From positions 37,994 through 101,993 of the forward strand of contig JANXCF010000007.1 in the NCBI GenBank assembly GCA_025059995.1: a DNA stretch of 64,000 nt, read 5' to 3'. Positions within the stretch are counted from its first letter, which is position 1. Every line of letters starts with the position of its first letter. Origin of the DNA: Leptospiraceae bacterium (GTDB lineage Bacteria > Spirochaetota > Leptospiria > Leptospirales > Leptonemataceae). The notes beneath the pieces were generated by a model that saw nothing but the letters and a program-made list of their open reading frames with translations, made no database searches and was not told the DNA's origin. Positions 1 through 8,985 of the stretch are shown here, one piece after another. Position numbers and translations under genes: made by a program.

Positions 1-965
1 AAAACGATTGGCTGGGAATCCAAGAAGATGATTGGGTTCTTCATTCAGGAGAACTGAACTGGACCTACACTTTGGGGGTAGGGGTTATGGATGTCTGGTC
101 CAACTCAGCAACTTCGGTTTTAGTAGGAAGTGGAAGAAATCAACTTTCCTTGTGGACCTGGATCATGAGAAACTTTCCCATCACAATTTTTGCGACTGTT
201 CCAAGTTTGTATCGAAGGCTTATAAAATACCATTCCCACGAAGTTTCGAAACTTTCAACAATCAGGCATTGTTTATCAGCGGGTGAAGCTCTAAAAGCTT
301 CTTTGTGGAAAGAATGGACCGATTTAACTCAAAAGCCCCTGTATGAAGCCTTAGGAATGACGGAAATTTCTACTTATATCAGTTCGGGTCCAAAAGTTCC
401 TACAAAACCTGGAAGTCCCGGAAAACCCCAATCAGGGCGTAATGTCAAAATCCTATCCCTTGAGCATGATCGAGAAGCATTGCTTGGAGAAGTGGGACTT
501 ATCGCTGTTCATCGTTCTGATCAGGGTTTGATGTTAGGGTATCACAACCGCGAAGAAGAAGAGGAGTTGGTGTACCGAGGAGAATGGTTTGTTGGAGGAG
601 ATTTAGCCTATCAAGACGAAGAAGGCTATTTCTGGTTTCAAGGAAGAAACAACGATATTATAAAGTCCTTCGGTTATCGGGTTTCAGCATTAGAAGTCGA
701 GAAAGTTTTGGAACAACATCCAGAAGTGATGGAAGTAGCTGTCTGCGAAATCCAAAAAGAAGAAAATCTGTCTTTTATTACTGCTTTTATTGTAAAAGAG
801 CAAAATTCTAAATTATCCGAAAGTGATGTTATAGAATTTGCTAAAAATTATCTGGCTGAATACAAACTCCCACGTAAAGTGATTTTTTTAAAAGAACTTC
901 CCCGAAATCTATCCGGGAAAGTTCTAAAACAAGAACTGAAACAAATCTTTGACTTCAAGATATAA
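1..965 (+). CDS. AMP-forming acyl-CoA synthetase, C-terminal part (5' truncated by window edge)
   Basis: This is the ANL-superfamily adenylating enzyme that would join a carboxylic acid to CoA via an acyl-adenylate. The frame is open from base 3, and the upstream residues (a GELNWTYTLG-like stretch) still look like the family, so the start lies outside the window. Visible motifs are the aromatic-rich YEALGMTE segment of the adenylate site, GDLAYQDEEGYFWFQGR and DIIKSFGYRVS at the hinge to the mobile C-terminal domain, and PRNLSGKV carrying the catalytic lysine near the end. The style is closest to acetyl-CoA synthetase or benzoate-CoA ligase relatives, so a short or aromatic acid substrate is possible but unproven. 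It converges on the long-chain acyl-CoA synthetase next door. Confidence 0.85.
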   Translation, partial: NDWLGIQEDDWVLHSGELNWTYTLGVGVMDVWSNSATSVLVGSGRNQLSLWTWIMRNFPITIFATVPSLYRRLIKYHSHEVSKLSTIRHCLSAGEALKASLWKEWTDLTQKPLYEALGMTEISTYISSGPKVPTKPGSPGKPQSGRNVKILSLEHDREALLGEVGLIAVHRSDQGLMLGYHNREEEEELVYRGEWFVGGDLAYQDEEGYFWFQGRNNDIIKSFGYRVSALEVEKVLEQHPEVMEVAVCEIQKEENLSFITAFIVKEQNSKLSESDVIEFAKNYLAEYKLPRKVIFLKELPRNLSGKVLKQELKQIFDFKI

Positions 966-988
966 AAAAAAGCAGTCCGAGACTGCTT
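966..988 (-). terminator. Rho-independent terminator of the reverse acyl-CoA synthetase gene
   Basis: A perfect 7-bp stem (AGCAGTC at 971-977 and GACTGCT at 981-987) with a 3-nt loop lies immediately after the reverse-strand stop codon. On the minus strand it is followed by a run of T (the A run at 963-970). It sits in the 24-bp space between two convergent genes. Confidence 0.8.
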
Positions 989-989
989 G

Positions 990-2954
990 TTATCGTTGAT
1001 ACATAAGTTCGATTTCTCTTTTGAAGTGTTCTTTAATGACGGGACGTTTAAGCTTGAGGGTTCTTGTCATTTCAGTTTCTGGATCGAATTGACGAGGGAC
1101 AATGTAGAATGTATCTTTGGGAATCAACTCGAAGGATTTAAAACCATTTTTAGGATTGATAATTCTTGTAATTTCGTTTCGGAAGAGCTGGCGAATCTCA
1201 GGATGTTCATTCCATTTTGAATAATCATCAGGAGCATTGGGGATTTTTTCTTTTACAAGATCAAATTTGGGAACAATCAAAACTCCTAAGGTTTTTCTTT
1301 CATCTCCAACAACTAATACTTGATCTATATATTCACTTTGCAAGAGTTTATCTTCAATGGGAACGGGTTCAACATTTTCACCACCTGCTAAAACGATGGT
1401 ATCCTTAGCTCTACCAGTGAAGAATAATTGACCTCTCCAGTTGATCCTCATCAAATCCCCTGTATCAAAAAAGCCATCTTCATCAAATACAACTTTATTC
1501 AAATCATCACGTTTATAATAGCCTAAGGTTACTTGCTCGCTTTTGATCCATAGAGTTCCTTTGGCACCCGGAATGTGTTTGACGTCATTTCCTTTTTCAT
1601 CTTTGAGTTTGATTTGGTATCCATTGAGAACTGTTCCCACTGTTCCTGGTGTTGGCATATCAAAATCCCTCACTGAGATTACTCCAGAAGATTCTGTCAT
1701 ACCATAACCTTCTGTGACATTGAGTCCTATTGCAGAAAGAAAGCGATCCACTACTTCTGGTAAAGCGCTTCCACCTGATAGTGAGGAACGTAATTTACCA
1801 CCCAAAGCTTTTTTGATGGGAGCAAATACCTTTAGTGAAATAAGTTTTAATGGAGAAATAAGCGTTAAAATGATTAATGCTATGGTTCTATCAAGAAGAT
1901 CCTTCAAAAAAGGTTTTTTTTCAATTTGAAAATCATAGCCACCGAGTATTGATTTGTTCTTATGCCAGATTTCTCCCACTTTCAAAAAGAAGAAAAAGAT
2001 GCTTTGTTTTACTTTTGATTCTTTTTTGATTTTTGAAAGGATTCCATTATACAAAGATTCCCATATTCTTGGAACAGAAGGAAATGTGGTTGGTTGAAAA
2101 TCCACTAAATCTTGTCTAAGATTGTGAATGTCCGTAATCATAAAAGGTATTGGAAAGTATAAGAATGTGTATTCAACAATTTGTTCGAAAGCATGCCAGG
2201 GTGGTAAAAGGCTTAGAGCTGTATCACTTTCTCGTAATTCCAATTTTGCTAGACTATTTCTTGCCGAGGCTATCCAACCATTTTGTGTTAACATCACTCC
2301 TTTGGGAGTTCCCGTGGTTCCGCTTGTGTAGATCAATACTGACATCTCATGAGGATCTAGCTCTGAGTTAAGCCTTCTTACAAAATCAGGATCCTTTTCT
2401 AGGACTTTTTGTCCTTTTTTCATAATCGCTTCATAAACAGATTTACTATCTCCTTTCAATAAGTAATACTTATCATCTTCCAAAATAAAGATGTTTTCTT
2501 TTCGAAGTGTGGGTAGGTCTTGTAGCAAAGAAGTTAGCTTTTCATAAGTTTTATGGTTTTGTACTATCGCAAATTTGGCTTCGGAATGGTTAGTGATGTA
2601 TATAATATCATCAATTGTAACATCTGTAGCTCTGGGGACGCAAACTCCACCTGCTGTAATGATACCTACATTCGTTAACATCCAATGGTTGGAGTTATCA
2701 CACAAGAATAAGACTTTGTCTCCTTTTTGAAGTCCTACTTCTCGAAGACCTGAGGCTATTTCTTCTACCATTCTTCTCATTTCAGAGAAAGAATATCCAT
2801 CAATAGTTCCATCTCCTCTTCTTCGAAGGAAACTTTTTCGCTCTGGATACATAGACTCAGCTCGTAAATATAGTTCATAAAATGTTCTTGGTTCACTAAT
2901 CTTGTATTCTGTTATAATAGTTGAATCTTTTGTTTTAAGTTTAGTTTGTGCCAT
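990..2954 (-). CDS. Long-chain acyl-CoA synthetase (FadD15-like)
   Basis: This 654-residue enzyme activates long-chain fatty acids to acyl-CoA at the cytoplasmic membrane, feeding beta-oxidation or lipid recycling. The AMP-binding signature YTSGTTGTPKG is intact, followed by EGYGMTESSG, then GDLMRINWRGQLFFTGR and LAGGENVEPVPIE. The C-terminus has the TLKLKRPVI stretch typical of the FadD15 and eukaryotic-type group. Length fits that family. The ATG at 2954 is preferred over one 12 codons upstream because AAGGAGG lies 5 nt before it. A 7-5-7 inverted repeat lies directly upstream of the ribosome binding site, suggesting repression by a regulator. The gene is apparently monocistronic. Confidence 0.9.
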   Translation of the reverse strand: MAQTKLKTKDSTIITEYKISEPRTFYELYLRAESMYPERKSFLRRRGDGTIDGYSFSEMRRMVEEIASGLREVGLQKGDKVLFLCDNSNHWMLTNVGIITAGGVCVPRATDVTIDDIIYITNHSEAKFAIVQNHKTYEKLTSLLQDLPTLRKENIFILEDDKYYLLKGDSKSVYEAIMKKGQKVLEKDPDFVRRLNSELDPHEMSVLIYTSGTTGTPKGVMLTQNGWIASARNSLAKLELRESDTALSLLPPWHAFEQIVEYTFLYFPIPFMITDIHNLRQDLVDFQPTTFPSVPRIWESLYNGILSKIKKESKVKQSIFFFFLKVGEIWHKNKSILGGYDFQIEKKPFLKDLLDRTIALIILTLISPLKLISLKVFAPIKKALGGKLRSSLSGGSALPEVVDRFLSAIGLNVTEGYGMTESSGVISVRDFDMPTPGTVGTVLNGYQIKLKDEKGNDVKHIPGAKGTLWIKSEQVTLGYYKRDDLNKVVFDEDGFFDTGDLMRINWRGQLFFTGRAKDTIVLAGGENVEPVPIEDKLLQSEYIDQVLVVGDERKTLGVLIVPKFDLVKEKIPNAPDDYSKWNEHPEIRQLFRNEITRIINPKNGFKSFELIPKDTFYIVPRQFDPETEMTRTLKLKRPVIKEHFKREIELMYQR

Positions 2955-2971
2955 ACACTCCTCCTTGAATT

Positions 2972-2990
2972 TTGAAATATTACATTTCAA
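2972..2990. promoter_or_regulatory. Inverted repeat upstream of acyl-CoA synthetase, candidate operator
   Basis: TTGAAAT (2972-2978) and ATTTCAA (2984-2990) form a perfect 7-bp inverted repeat with a 5-bp spacer. It abuts the ribosome binding site of the reverse acyl-CoA synthetase. Its placement fits a repressor site of the TetR or GntR kind that controls fatty-acid genes. No regulator gene is nearby, so this is inference. Confidence 0.4.
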
Positions 2991-3168
2991 TGAAAAAAGA
3001 AAAAAGACTATTCCTATAAAAAAATAATTTCTTTCTTATGTTGATAAAAATTTTTTTTGAATTAGAATTTAGTAGTATAAAAATGTAAAAAAGAAAAATC
3101 AAATAAAATGACTATTTATAATGTTAATAGTTTGAGTCATTTTAGCGATGAATTCATGATATTATTCG

Positions 3169-3202
3169 TTTAGAATTTATCTAAATTTTTTTAAATTCTA
3201 AA
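3169..3202. promoter_or_regulatory. 11-bp inverted repeat upstream of dps, candidate operator
   Basis: TTTAGAATTTA (3169-3179) and TAAATTCTAAA (3192-3202) are perfect reverse complements separated by 12 bp. It lies about 70 bp before dps. Its AT-rich arms recall Fur/PerR-type boxes in general style, but the spacing is unlike the classic ones. It could instead form an RNA hairpin. Confidence 0.4.
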
Positions 3203-3271
3203 TAGTGTAAATTTTATCGATTAGAATAAAAATTTATTGATTTTTTATTGAAGTTTGATTCATTGTTATCC

Positions 3272-3742
3272 ATGAAAAAGATCAACATAGGCATAAAAGA
3301 AGAATCACGAGAAAAAGTGGTCGAAATTCTTAAGCGTTTGTTGGCTGATACTTACTTTTTGTATTTTAAAACCCATAGTTATCACTGGAATGTAACGGGT
3401 CCGATGTTTCAGCAACTACACGATATGTTCATGCAGCAATACACGGAGCTCTGGAATACCATCGACTTAATTGCAGAAAGAATTCGATCTTTAGGGGAAT
3501 ATGCGCCTTACTCTTATAGTGAATTGGCAAAATTGACTACAATAAAAGAAGATGAAGGTGTCCCTAAGGCGGAGAAAATGGTTCAGAATTTAGTCGAAGA
3601 TCACGAAAAGGTTATACGATACATAAGAGAAAACTTTGCCATTGTCGAAGAATCAAACGATGAAGCAACCATAGATCTTCTTACTCAAAGATTGGATGTC
3701 CACGAAAAAACAGCTTGGATGTTGAGGGTCATTTTAGAATAA
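3272..3742 (+). CDS. dps: Dps/ferritin-like iron-storage and DNA-protection protein
   Basis: The 156-residue product belongs to the Dps family, which forms 12-subunit shells that oxidise and store iron and shield DNA during oxidative stress. The signature [11 protein letters not shown] then LHDMF and [11 protein letters not shown] spans the two-helix ferroxidase region. Ferroxidase ligands corresponding to E. coli H51, H63, D78 and E82 are H38, H50, D65 and E69. The position of D67 is M54 in my alignment, which is unusual. The ATG at 3272 gives the usual N-terminus (KKINIGI); a TTG 8 codons earlier is less likely. The upstream inverted repeat suggests stress or metal regulation. Confidence 0.9.
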   Translation: MKKINIGIKEESREKVVEILKRLLADTYFLYFKTHSYHWNVTGPMFQQLHDMFMQQYTELWNTIDLIAERIRSLGEYAPYSYSELAKLTTIKEDEGVPKAEKMVQNLVEDHEKVIRYIRENFAIVEESNDEATIDLLTQRLDVHEKTAWMLRVILE

Positions 3743-3807
3743 AAAATTTTAGGGGATAATTTTATTTCCGTCTCTAAAGTTACGATATAGTTCAAAGGGG
3801 TAAAATT

Positions 3808-4923
3808 ATGAAAAAGCTTTTAGTTGTTTTCACTCTCATTTTAAGTTTTACTTCTCTGGTTCCAAGTGATAAAAGAGAAATTATCGAGTTTTATGAAAAG
3901 CTTTATGATAGGTTAGAAAAGGATTTGGAAAATGGTAGTTTGCAGGAAAAGCTGAATGCTATTCACTACATGGCATCTTTGAGGAGATTCCGTTTTGTTC
4001 GACCTTTATCAAGGGAATTACTAAGGGGATTAGACGATCCCCAATACCGAAAAATGGCAACCTTTGATCCTTATGTAAAATCAGCAATTGCTCACGCTTT
4101 AGGAGAAATTGGCAGAAAAGAAGCAATACCTCCTCTTGCGAAAGCCTTAGAAATCGTAGGGAAAATTATTGAAGAAGAGCGAAAGCTTTATCAAGACAAC
4201 ATAGCCAAAGCTCAACAAACCCAATCCCCAGAGTTATTTTATGAAAGAAATGAAATTGCTCCTGCGATGTTGTCTGATAAGTACATATTTCCTACCTCTC
4301 CAGAAGCAGCGTGGTCAATCGCCGATGATTTCAAGAAATTCATTGCTATCAATTTGTCCGATGAATGGGTTCTGGTTCGAATGAGGGGTTATAACTATGT
4401 GAATTTGGCTTTTTTTATCATCCAAGCTATAGGAAATATCCGTTCATTCGAAGGAGTTGATCCAATTGCTCCTTTCTTAAGTCACCCCTATAAAGATTTA
4501 CGTCTTTCTACTGCTTTGGCGTTGGCAAAGATTGGAAGTCCCAAAGCCATTGAAATTTTGGAGAAACGATATCAAGAGGAAACCGACGACCAAGTGAAGG
4601 CTCGTATCGCATTTGCTATTTTATTTAATGATAACACAAAAGGACAGTATTATCGTGCATTGATGCAATTTTTGAGGCATCCCGATCCTATAGTAAGGTA
4701 CGATGTTGCTTCAGCTTTTCGTGAACTTTCTTTAGGTGAGTCTTATTATGAACTTTCAGATGCATTTTTGATTGAAGATAATCCTATTGTGAAAAAAGTG
4801 CTCCAACAGGCGATCAACAATGCTTATATGGACAATTTATTCCCGCCAAATCCTATCTTGGATACAGGACCAACAAGAATTTGGATCTATGGTGATCCAT
4901 ACGCCCCCAAAGAACCAAAATGA
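3808..4923 (+). CDS. Exported HEAT-repeat protein
   Basis: This 371-residue protein starts with a signal peptide (MKKLLVVFTLILSFTSLV) and is predicted to be periplasmic. The rest is alpha-helical with HEAT-like units, for example around KSAIAHALGEIGRKEAIPPL, LRLSTALALAKIGSPKAIEIL and VRYDVASAFREL. Such repeats usually act as protein-binding scaffolds. No catalytic motif is visible. AAAGGGG lies 8 nt before the ATG. It is first in a forward run with the SH3 protein, pseudouridine synthase, MBOAT and SGNH genes. Its 3' end overlaps the next gene by 35 bp, so the two are probably co-translated. The function is unknown. Confidence 0.75.
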   Translation: MKKLLVVFTLILSFTSLVPSDKREIIEFYEKLYDRLEKDLENGSLQEKLNAIHYMASLRRFRFVRPLSRELLRGLDDPQYRKMATFDPYVKSAIAHALGEIGRKEAIPPLAKALEIVGKIIEEERKLYQDNIAKAQQTQSPELFYERNEIAPAMLSDKYIFPTSPEAAWSIADDFKKFIAINLSDEWVLVRMRGYNYVNLAFFIIQAIGNIRSFEGVDPIAPFLSHPYKDLRLSTALALAKIGSPKAIEILEKRYQEETDDQVKARIAFAILFNDNTKGQYYRALMQFLRHPDPIVRYDVASAFRELSLGESYYELSDAFLIEDNPIVKKVLQQAINNAYMDNLFPPNPILDTGPTRIWIYGDPYAPKEPK

Positions 4924-5584
4924 GAAATCCAAAAAGATCAATTTTGCTCTATCCCTTTTTTTCTTTTTCTTAGGTTATCTTTCCATTTTTGCAGAAGAAA
5001 AAGAAAAATATGTTATTCGTAATTTTGCGATTTTACGAACCAATCCGTCAACTTATGCTTTTGAAGTTTCCATTTTGAAGTTTGGGGAAAAAGTAGAAGT
5101 CATAAAAAAAACTCCAACTCCAACGAGAATCGGTAGTGTTGAAGACTATTGGTATTTTGTAAAAACCCAAAGAGGCTATTTAGGTTGGGTATTTGGAGCA
5201 TTTTTGGGAAATACTTTAACTCAACAAAATATCACAGTGGATACAAAAAAAATCGAAGAAATCCTTTTAGGTGTGTGGTGGGAAGTGGATGATAAAGATC
5301 AAACGCGTTTTCGCAGTATTGAATTTTTGTTAGAAGATGATAAATCTCCAGAGCAAAAAAGCAAAAAGTTTATATATAAAAATCACGGGAAAAAACTGAA
5401 AGAAGGAAGGTTCGAAGTTCTAAATACAGGTGAAATTCAATTTCATCCTGTTTTACCTATTGGAGATGTGGCAACTCTATATGAGGTCCTCAATGATTAT
5501 CGAATGGTTTTACGGAAAAACGAAAAAGAAGTATATTTCAAAAAGGCGAAAACGAACATCATAGAAGCAAACCAAAATAACTAA
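4889..5584 (+). CDS. Exported SH3-domain protein
   Basis: The likely product is 231 residues, with a long positive N-terminus, a hydrophobic core (FALSLFFFFLGYLSIFA) and a cleavage site before EEKEK, so it is exported. Residues about 40-105 resemble a bacterial SH3 domain (VIRNFAILRTNPS ... EDYWYFVKT ... GYLGWVFGAFL), a fold that often binds cell-wall peptides. The remainder is a lipocalin-like or unknown beta-rich region. The in-frame ATG at 4889 was chosen because it gives a complete signal peptide. It lies inside the preceding gene. The exact start is uncertain. Confidence 0.65.
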   Translation: MVIHTPPKNQNEKSKKINFALSLFFFFLGYLSIFAEEKEKYVIRNFAILRTNPSTYAFEVSILKFGEKVEVIKKTPTPTRIGSVEDYWYFVKTQRGYLGWVFGAFLGNTLTQQNITVDTKKIEEILLGVWWEVDDKDQTRFRSIEFLLEDDKSPEQKSKKFIYKNHGKKLKEGRFEVLNTGEIQFHPVLPIGDVATLYEVLNDYRMVLRKNEKEVYFKKAKTNIIEANQNN

Positions 5585-5588
5585 AATA

Positions 5589-6416
5589 ATGATCGATAGA
5601 AATATTCAAAAGAAAATCCATTGGTTTTTGTCTGAAATTGATGATAGTTCTGATAAACCACAATCACAAAAAGAGATCACACTTTTAAAGTTTTTACAAA
5701 TCTGCAAAGTAGCTCCGCGAAGAGAAATCGAAGAAACAATACAAAAAAAAGAAGTTCTTGTAAATGGAATACCCATCACGGAACTCAACTATAAAATCAA
5801 AACAAGTGATTTGGTTCTTTACAAAGGGAAAAGAGTATCTTTAAACAAAAATAATCTTTACTTGGCTATCAATAAACCAAAAGGATACTTTACAAAAAGA
5901 TCAAGAGAGAAAAATATCTTTCAACTCTTACCAGAAACCTATTCTAAAAAGAAACTCTATCTTGCTGATGAATTAGATCAAAATTCAAGGGGATTGGTGG
6001 TTTTATCGACAGATGTTTTTTTCGTAAAACAAATTCGAGATGCCCGCTATAAAGTGATGAAAAAGTATTACGTACAGTTGGACAATCCTATTGTTTCTAT
6101 GGATAGAAATTTACTTATGGGTAGAGGATTGAAAATCCAAAATCAAAGATATAAATTTTTATCAATTGTGAATCGAGATCCCGAGAAACACATCTACGAA
6201 ATTTCACTATATACAGAGAGAGGAAACTTGCGTAAGGTTTTCGAAGAACTCTTTTATGAAGTAAAGGATCTCTACCGTTTCGCTATCGGAGAATTAAATA
6301 TCGAACAAACGAAATTGCCCGAAGGTCACTATTGGGAGTTTGAACCATCCATCATTTGGAAAAATACTCCCGAAGCAAATTACTTATTCGAACTCTATCA
6401 GCGTATCTTTGATTAA
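5589..6416 (+). CDS. Pseudouridine synthase, RsuA/RluB family
   Basis: The 275-residue enzyme should isomerise one uridine of rRNA to pseudouridine. An N-terminal S4-like RNA-binding segment (KFLQICKVAPRREIEETI ... VLVNG) precedes the catalytic domain, which begins at LAINKPKGY. The catalytic aspartate is D130 in ADELDQNSRGLVVLSTD, where the family usually has GRLDxxSxGLLLLTND. Which of the 16S or 23S targets it modifies cannot be told from sequence. It starts 4 bp after the SH3 gene, and its stop codon overlaps the MBOAT start by 1 base, so it is part of the same transcript. Confidence 0.85.
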   Translation: MIDRNIQKKIHWFLSEIDDSSDKPQSQKEITLLKFLQICKVAPRREIEETIQKKEVLVNGIPITELNYKIKTSDLVLYKGKRVSLNKNNLYLAINKPKGYFTKRSREKNIFQLLPETYSKKKLYLADELDQNSRGLVVLSTDVFFVKQIRDARYKVMKKYYVQLDNPIVSMDRNLLMGRGLKIQNQRYKFLSIVNRDPEKHIYEISLYTERGNLRKVFEELFYEVKDLYRFAIGELNIEQTKLPEGHYWEFEPSIIWKNTPEANYLFELYQRIFD

Positions 6417-7834
6417 TGCTTTTCGTTACTATTGAATACTTAGTTTTTTTTATTGTTGTATTTTTTTTGTTCTGGAGTTTGCCTGCTCGTTTTCGTTTTT
6501 GGGTTTTGTTGGTCAGTAGTTTTTATTTTTATGGAACTTGGAGCATTCCGTTTCTGTTTCATTTGATTTTGATCGTTGCCATCAATTACTATGGAATGGA
6601 ACTATGGAGGGTTTATAAACAAAAGTTTATTTTTGTTTTTATCATGATCATTGATATTCTCAACATAGCTATTTTTAAGTATTTTTATCTTCTTTTGGAT
6701 GTTCTTGGTCATCTTCTTCAAATCCCAATTCTACGCCATCATCAAGTTGAAGAAATTTTTGATGTGATGGGTTTAAAAATTTTTCTACCCTTGGGTATTA
6801 GTTTTTATACCTTTCAAATCATGTCTTATTCGTATGATGTTTTTTCTGGTAGGTATGACAAAAGACATCCATTCCGAGAAGTTTTGCTTTACATATTATT
6901 TTTCCCTCAACTGATTGCAGGTCCCATCATGAGGGCAGAGGAATTACTACCTCAAATCCAAAACATAAAGAAACTTTCATTTCCCACAAAAGAAAATTTA
7001 GAAAAAGGTTTTTGGCTCATCTTGATTGGTGTAGTAAAAAAATTGCTAATTGCTGATATTCTTGCCTCTGTGATAGCTCCTTTGCATGATAATCAACAAA
7101 CTTTGTCAACTGGTGATGCATGGCTATTAGTGTTTTCGAGTTTGTTAATGTTGTATGCGGATTTTTCTGCCTATTCAGACATTGCAAGAGGTTGTGGATT
7201 ATTCTTGGGGATTCATATTCCCATCAACTTTCGAGCTCCTTTTTTTATGGTATCTCATTCCGATTTTTGGAGGCGCTGGCATTTGACGTTTTCCATGTGG
7301 ATTAGGGATTACATTTACATTCCTCTTGGAGGAAGCAAGGTTCCAGAACTTCGTCATTATGGAAATTTAATCTTGACGTTTTTTCTTGGAGGTTTATGGC
7401 ATGGTGCAAGTTATAATTTTATTTTCTGGGGAGTCTTTGTAGGCTTGAGTTTGTCTATAGAATCTTTTCTTTTTCGAAGAGGTCTTTCAGAAGTTCCAAA
7501 ATCTTTGTTGTCTAAGATACTTCGTAGATTCATCACATGGTTGATCTTTTTACCCCAAACTACGTTTTTCTTTGTAAAGGATATCGATAGAGCTTTGTAT
7601 GTTTTGGAAAAAATGCTGACTTTCGATTTTCAAGGAATTTCATTGAATACCGAAATCATTTTCTTTTCCACTCTTTCGGTTTTGGTATTTCAATTTTTTG
7701 AAGAATACCCAGAGAAGCTTGAGAGATTCCGAAAATATAGTTTCTTTTTGCAAATGGTGTTTTTTGTGATTGTAATTTTTCTTTTGTTGGAATTTTCCAA
7801 AACTGGACAAGACTTTTTTTACTTTCAGTTTTGA
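6416..7834 (+). CDS. MBOAT-family membrane O-acyltransferase (AlgI-like)
   Basis: This 472-residue polytopic membrane protein belongs to the family of AlgI, DltB and PatA, which pass acyl groups across the membrane for O-acylation of polysaccharides or cell-wall polymers. The signatures are SFYTFQIMSYSYDVFSG, FFPQLIAGPIMRAEELLPQ, FWRRWHLTFSMWIRDYIYIPLGG and the catalytic-histidine motif GGLWHGASYNF. The start overlaps the upstream stop by one base (TAATG). The SGNH protein that follows overlaps it by one base (TGATG), matching the usual pairing of MBOAT with an SGNH acyl-transfer partner. The acceptor polymer is unknown. Confidence 0.9.
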   Translation: MLFVTIEYLVFFIVVFFLFWSLPARFRFWVLLVSSFYFYGTWSIPFLFHLILIVAINYYGMELWRVYKQKFIFVFIMIIDILNIAIFKYFYLLLDVLGHLLQIPILRHHQVEEIFDVMGLKIFLPLGISFYTFQIMSYSYDVFSGRYDKRHPFREVLLYILFFPQLIAGPIMRAEELLPQIQNIKKLSFPTKENLEKGFWLILIGVVKKLLIADILASVIAPLHDNQQTLSTGDAWLLVFSSLLMLYADFSAYSDIARGCGLFLGIHIPINFRAPFFMVSHSDFWRRWHLTFSMWIRDYIYIPLGGSKVPELRHYGNLILTFFLGGLWHGASYNFIFWGVFVGLSLSIESFLFRRGLSEVPKSLLSKILRRFITWLIFLPQTTFFFVKDIDRALYVLEKMLTFDFQGISLNTEIIFFSTLSVLVFQFFEEYPEKLERFRKYSFFLQMVFFVIVIFLLLEFSKTGQDFFYFQF

Positions 7835-8982
7835 TGAAGAATATCAAGAACTTACTCTTTTATCCTTTGTTGATTTTGCTTCTTTTTTTGTTCGATAAGA
7901 TATTTTTGTGGGAAGTTGTGCGTGACCATTTTCTTCAACCCGGAGGAATGGTATTTTATCGACATCGAAAAGAACTACTCGAAAACCTTAAAAATCACGT
8001 CCAAAATCAACCCAAGAATTTTAAAGATCAAAAGAAACTTTTTGTTGTTTTGGGGGATTCTCGGAGTCTGGGATTAGGACAGGAAGTGGCAAATTACATC
8101 CAAAGAAAGGATTTAGACATTTGGAATTTTACTGCATTTCAAGCTGTGCCTGCTTATTATTTTTACCTTGCTAAAAAGATTTTGGAGTTTCATCATCCTG
8201 ATGTTTTTTTGGTGGGAGTATCCCCTGATGCTTTTAATCGAAATACTCATATCTTTGCTAATCCAGTTTTGATCTTCGGAGTTGATGAAGACTTCATCAA
8301 AAAATATGATAACCTCATTCCCAGAAAAGATAAAGAAATTTATAAAAAAAGTAAACTATTTGCTCTCGCAGGAATACAATTCTCTATGAAGACTTTGCTT
8401 CAAAGAATCAAAGGCTCAATCTTTGGAAGCAATACCCAAGAATTATTGGAAAAATATCAAATTGAATACAATCAACTCACAGAGCAGGAGAAAAAGCTTC
8501 TACAGGTTTTATTGTTATTTGGTGAAGAAAATCTGAGTTATTATGTCTATGAAAAATCTCCTCATAGGATTTTGATGAACTATACCAAAGGAGCTCAATA
8601 CGCATGGTTTGGAAAAATGTCAGACAAAGATTTACAAGAAGAAACCAAAAAATTCGAAAATCTATATTTAAAAAACTTTACAATTTCTTACGAACAATTG
8701 ATTTTTCTTGAGCTCTTGTTAGATGCAGTAAAAAACAAATCCAAGGCAGTAATTTACATACCAAGAGTAAATCCGTATTTACGAAATATCTATAGCAATC
8801 ATCCAGAAATTTCATTTGTGATCTCTCAAATTTCAGAGTTGTCTCAAAAATACCATACTCCTTTTTTGAATTTCAACGATCCAGCTTTATTGGAATGTGA
8901 TGATTTTTATGATGCAAGCCATTTGTCGGTTAGTTGTTTTCCGGATGTTCTAAGGCAATTACTCAAAGCTTTAAGCAATTAA
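7834..8982 (+). CDS. SGNH-hydrolase-like protein, DUF1574 type, MBOAT partner
   Basis: The 382-residue product has one N-terminal membrane anchor (residues about 6-22) and an extracytoplasmic SGNH-type domain. The nucleophile block is VVLGDSRSLG (serine in GDSRS, residues 74-78), and the catalytic Asp-His pair is D360 and H363 in DASHLS. This matches the DUF1574 family known from Leptospira, though I name it from memory of the motif layout. By analogy with AlgX/AlgJ and DltD it should receive acyl groups from the MBOAT protein and move them to a surface polymer. ATG 7834 is preferred over the adjacent TTG 7831 because it gives TGATG coupling to the MBOAT gene. Confidence 0.75.
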   Translation: MKNIKNLLFYPLLILLLFLFDKIFLWEVVRDHFLQPGGMVFYRHRKELLENLKNHVQNQPKNFKDQKKLFVVLGDSRSLGLGQEVANYIQRKDLDIWNFTAFQAVPAYYFYLAKKILEFHHPDVFLVGVSPDAFNRNTHIFANPVLIFGVDEDFIKKYDNLIPRKDKEIYKKSKLFALAGIQFSMKTLLQRIKGSIFGSNTQELLEKYQIEYNQLTEQEKKLLQVLLLFGEENLSYYVYEKSPHRILMNYTKGAQYAWFGKMSDKDLQEETKKFENLYLKNFTISYEQLIFLELLLDAVKNKSKAVIYIPRVNPYLRNIYSNHPEISFVISQISELSQKYHTPFLNFNDPALLECDDFYDASHLSVSCFPDVLRQLLKALSN

Positions 8983-8985
8983 ACC

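Larger units (their letters stand above)
2955..3271. other. AT-rich divergent intergenic region between acyl-CoA synthetase and dps
   Basis: These 317 bp carry no credible gene. They hold the regulatory region of two divergent genes: the repeat at 2972-2990 on the synthetase side and an 11-bp inverted repeat at 3169-3202 on the dps side. I could not find a convincing paired -35/-10 for either gene. Confidence 0.6.
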
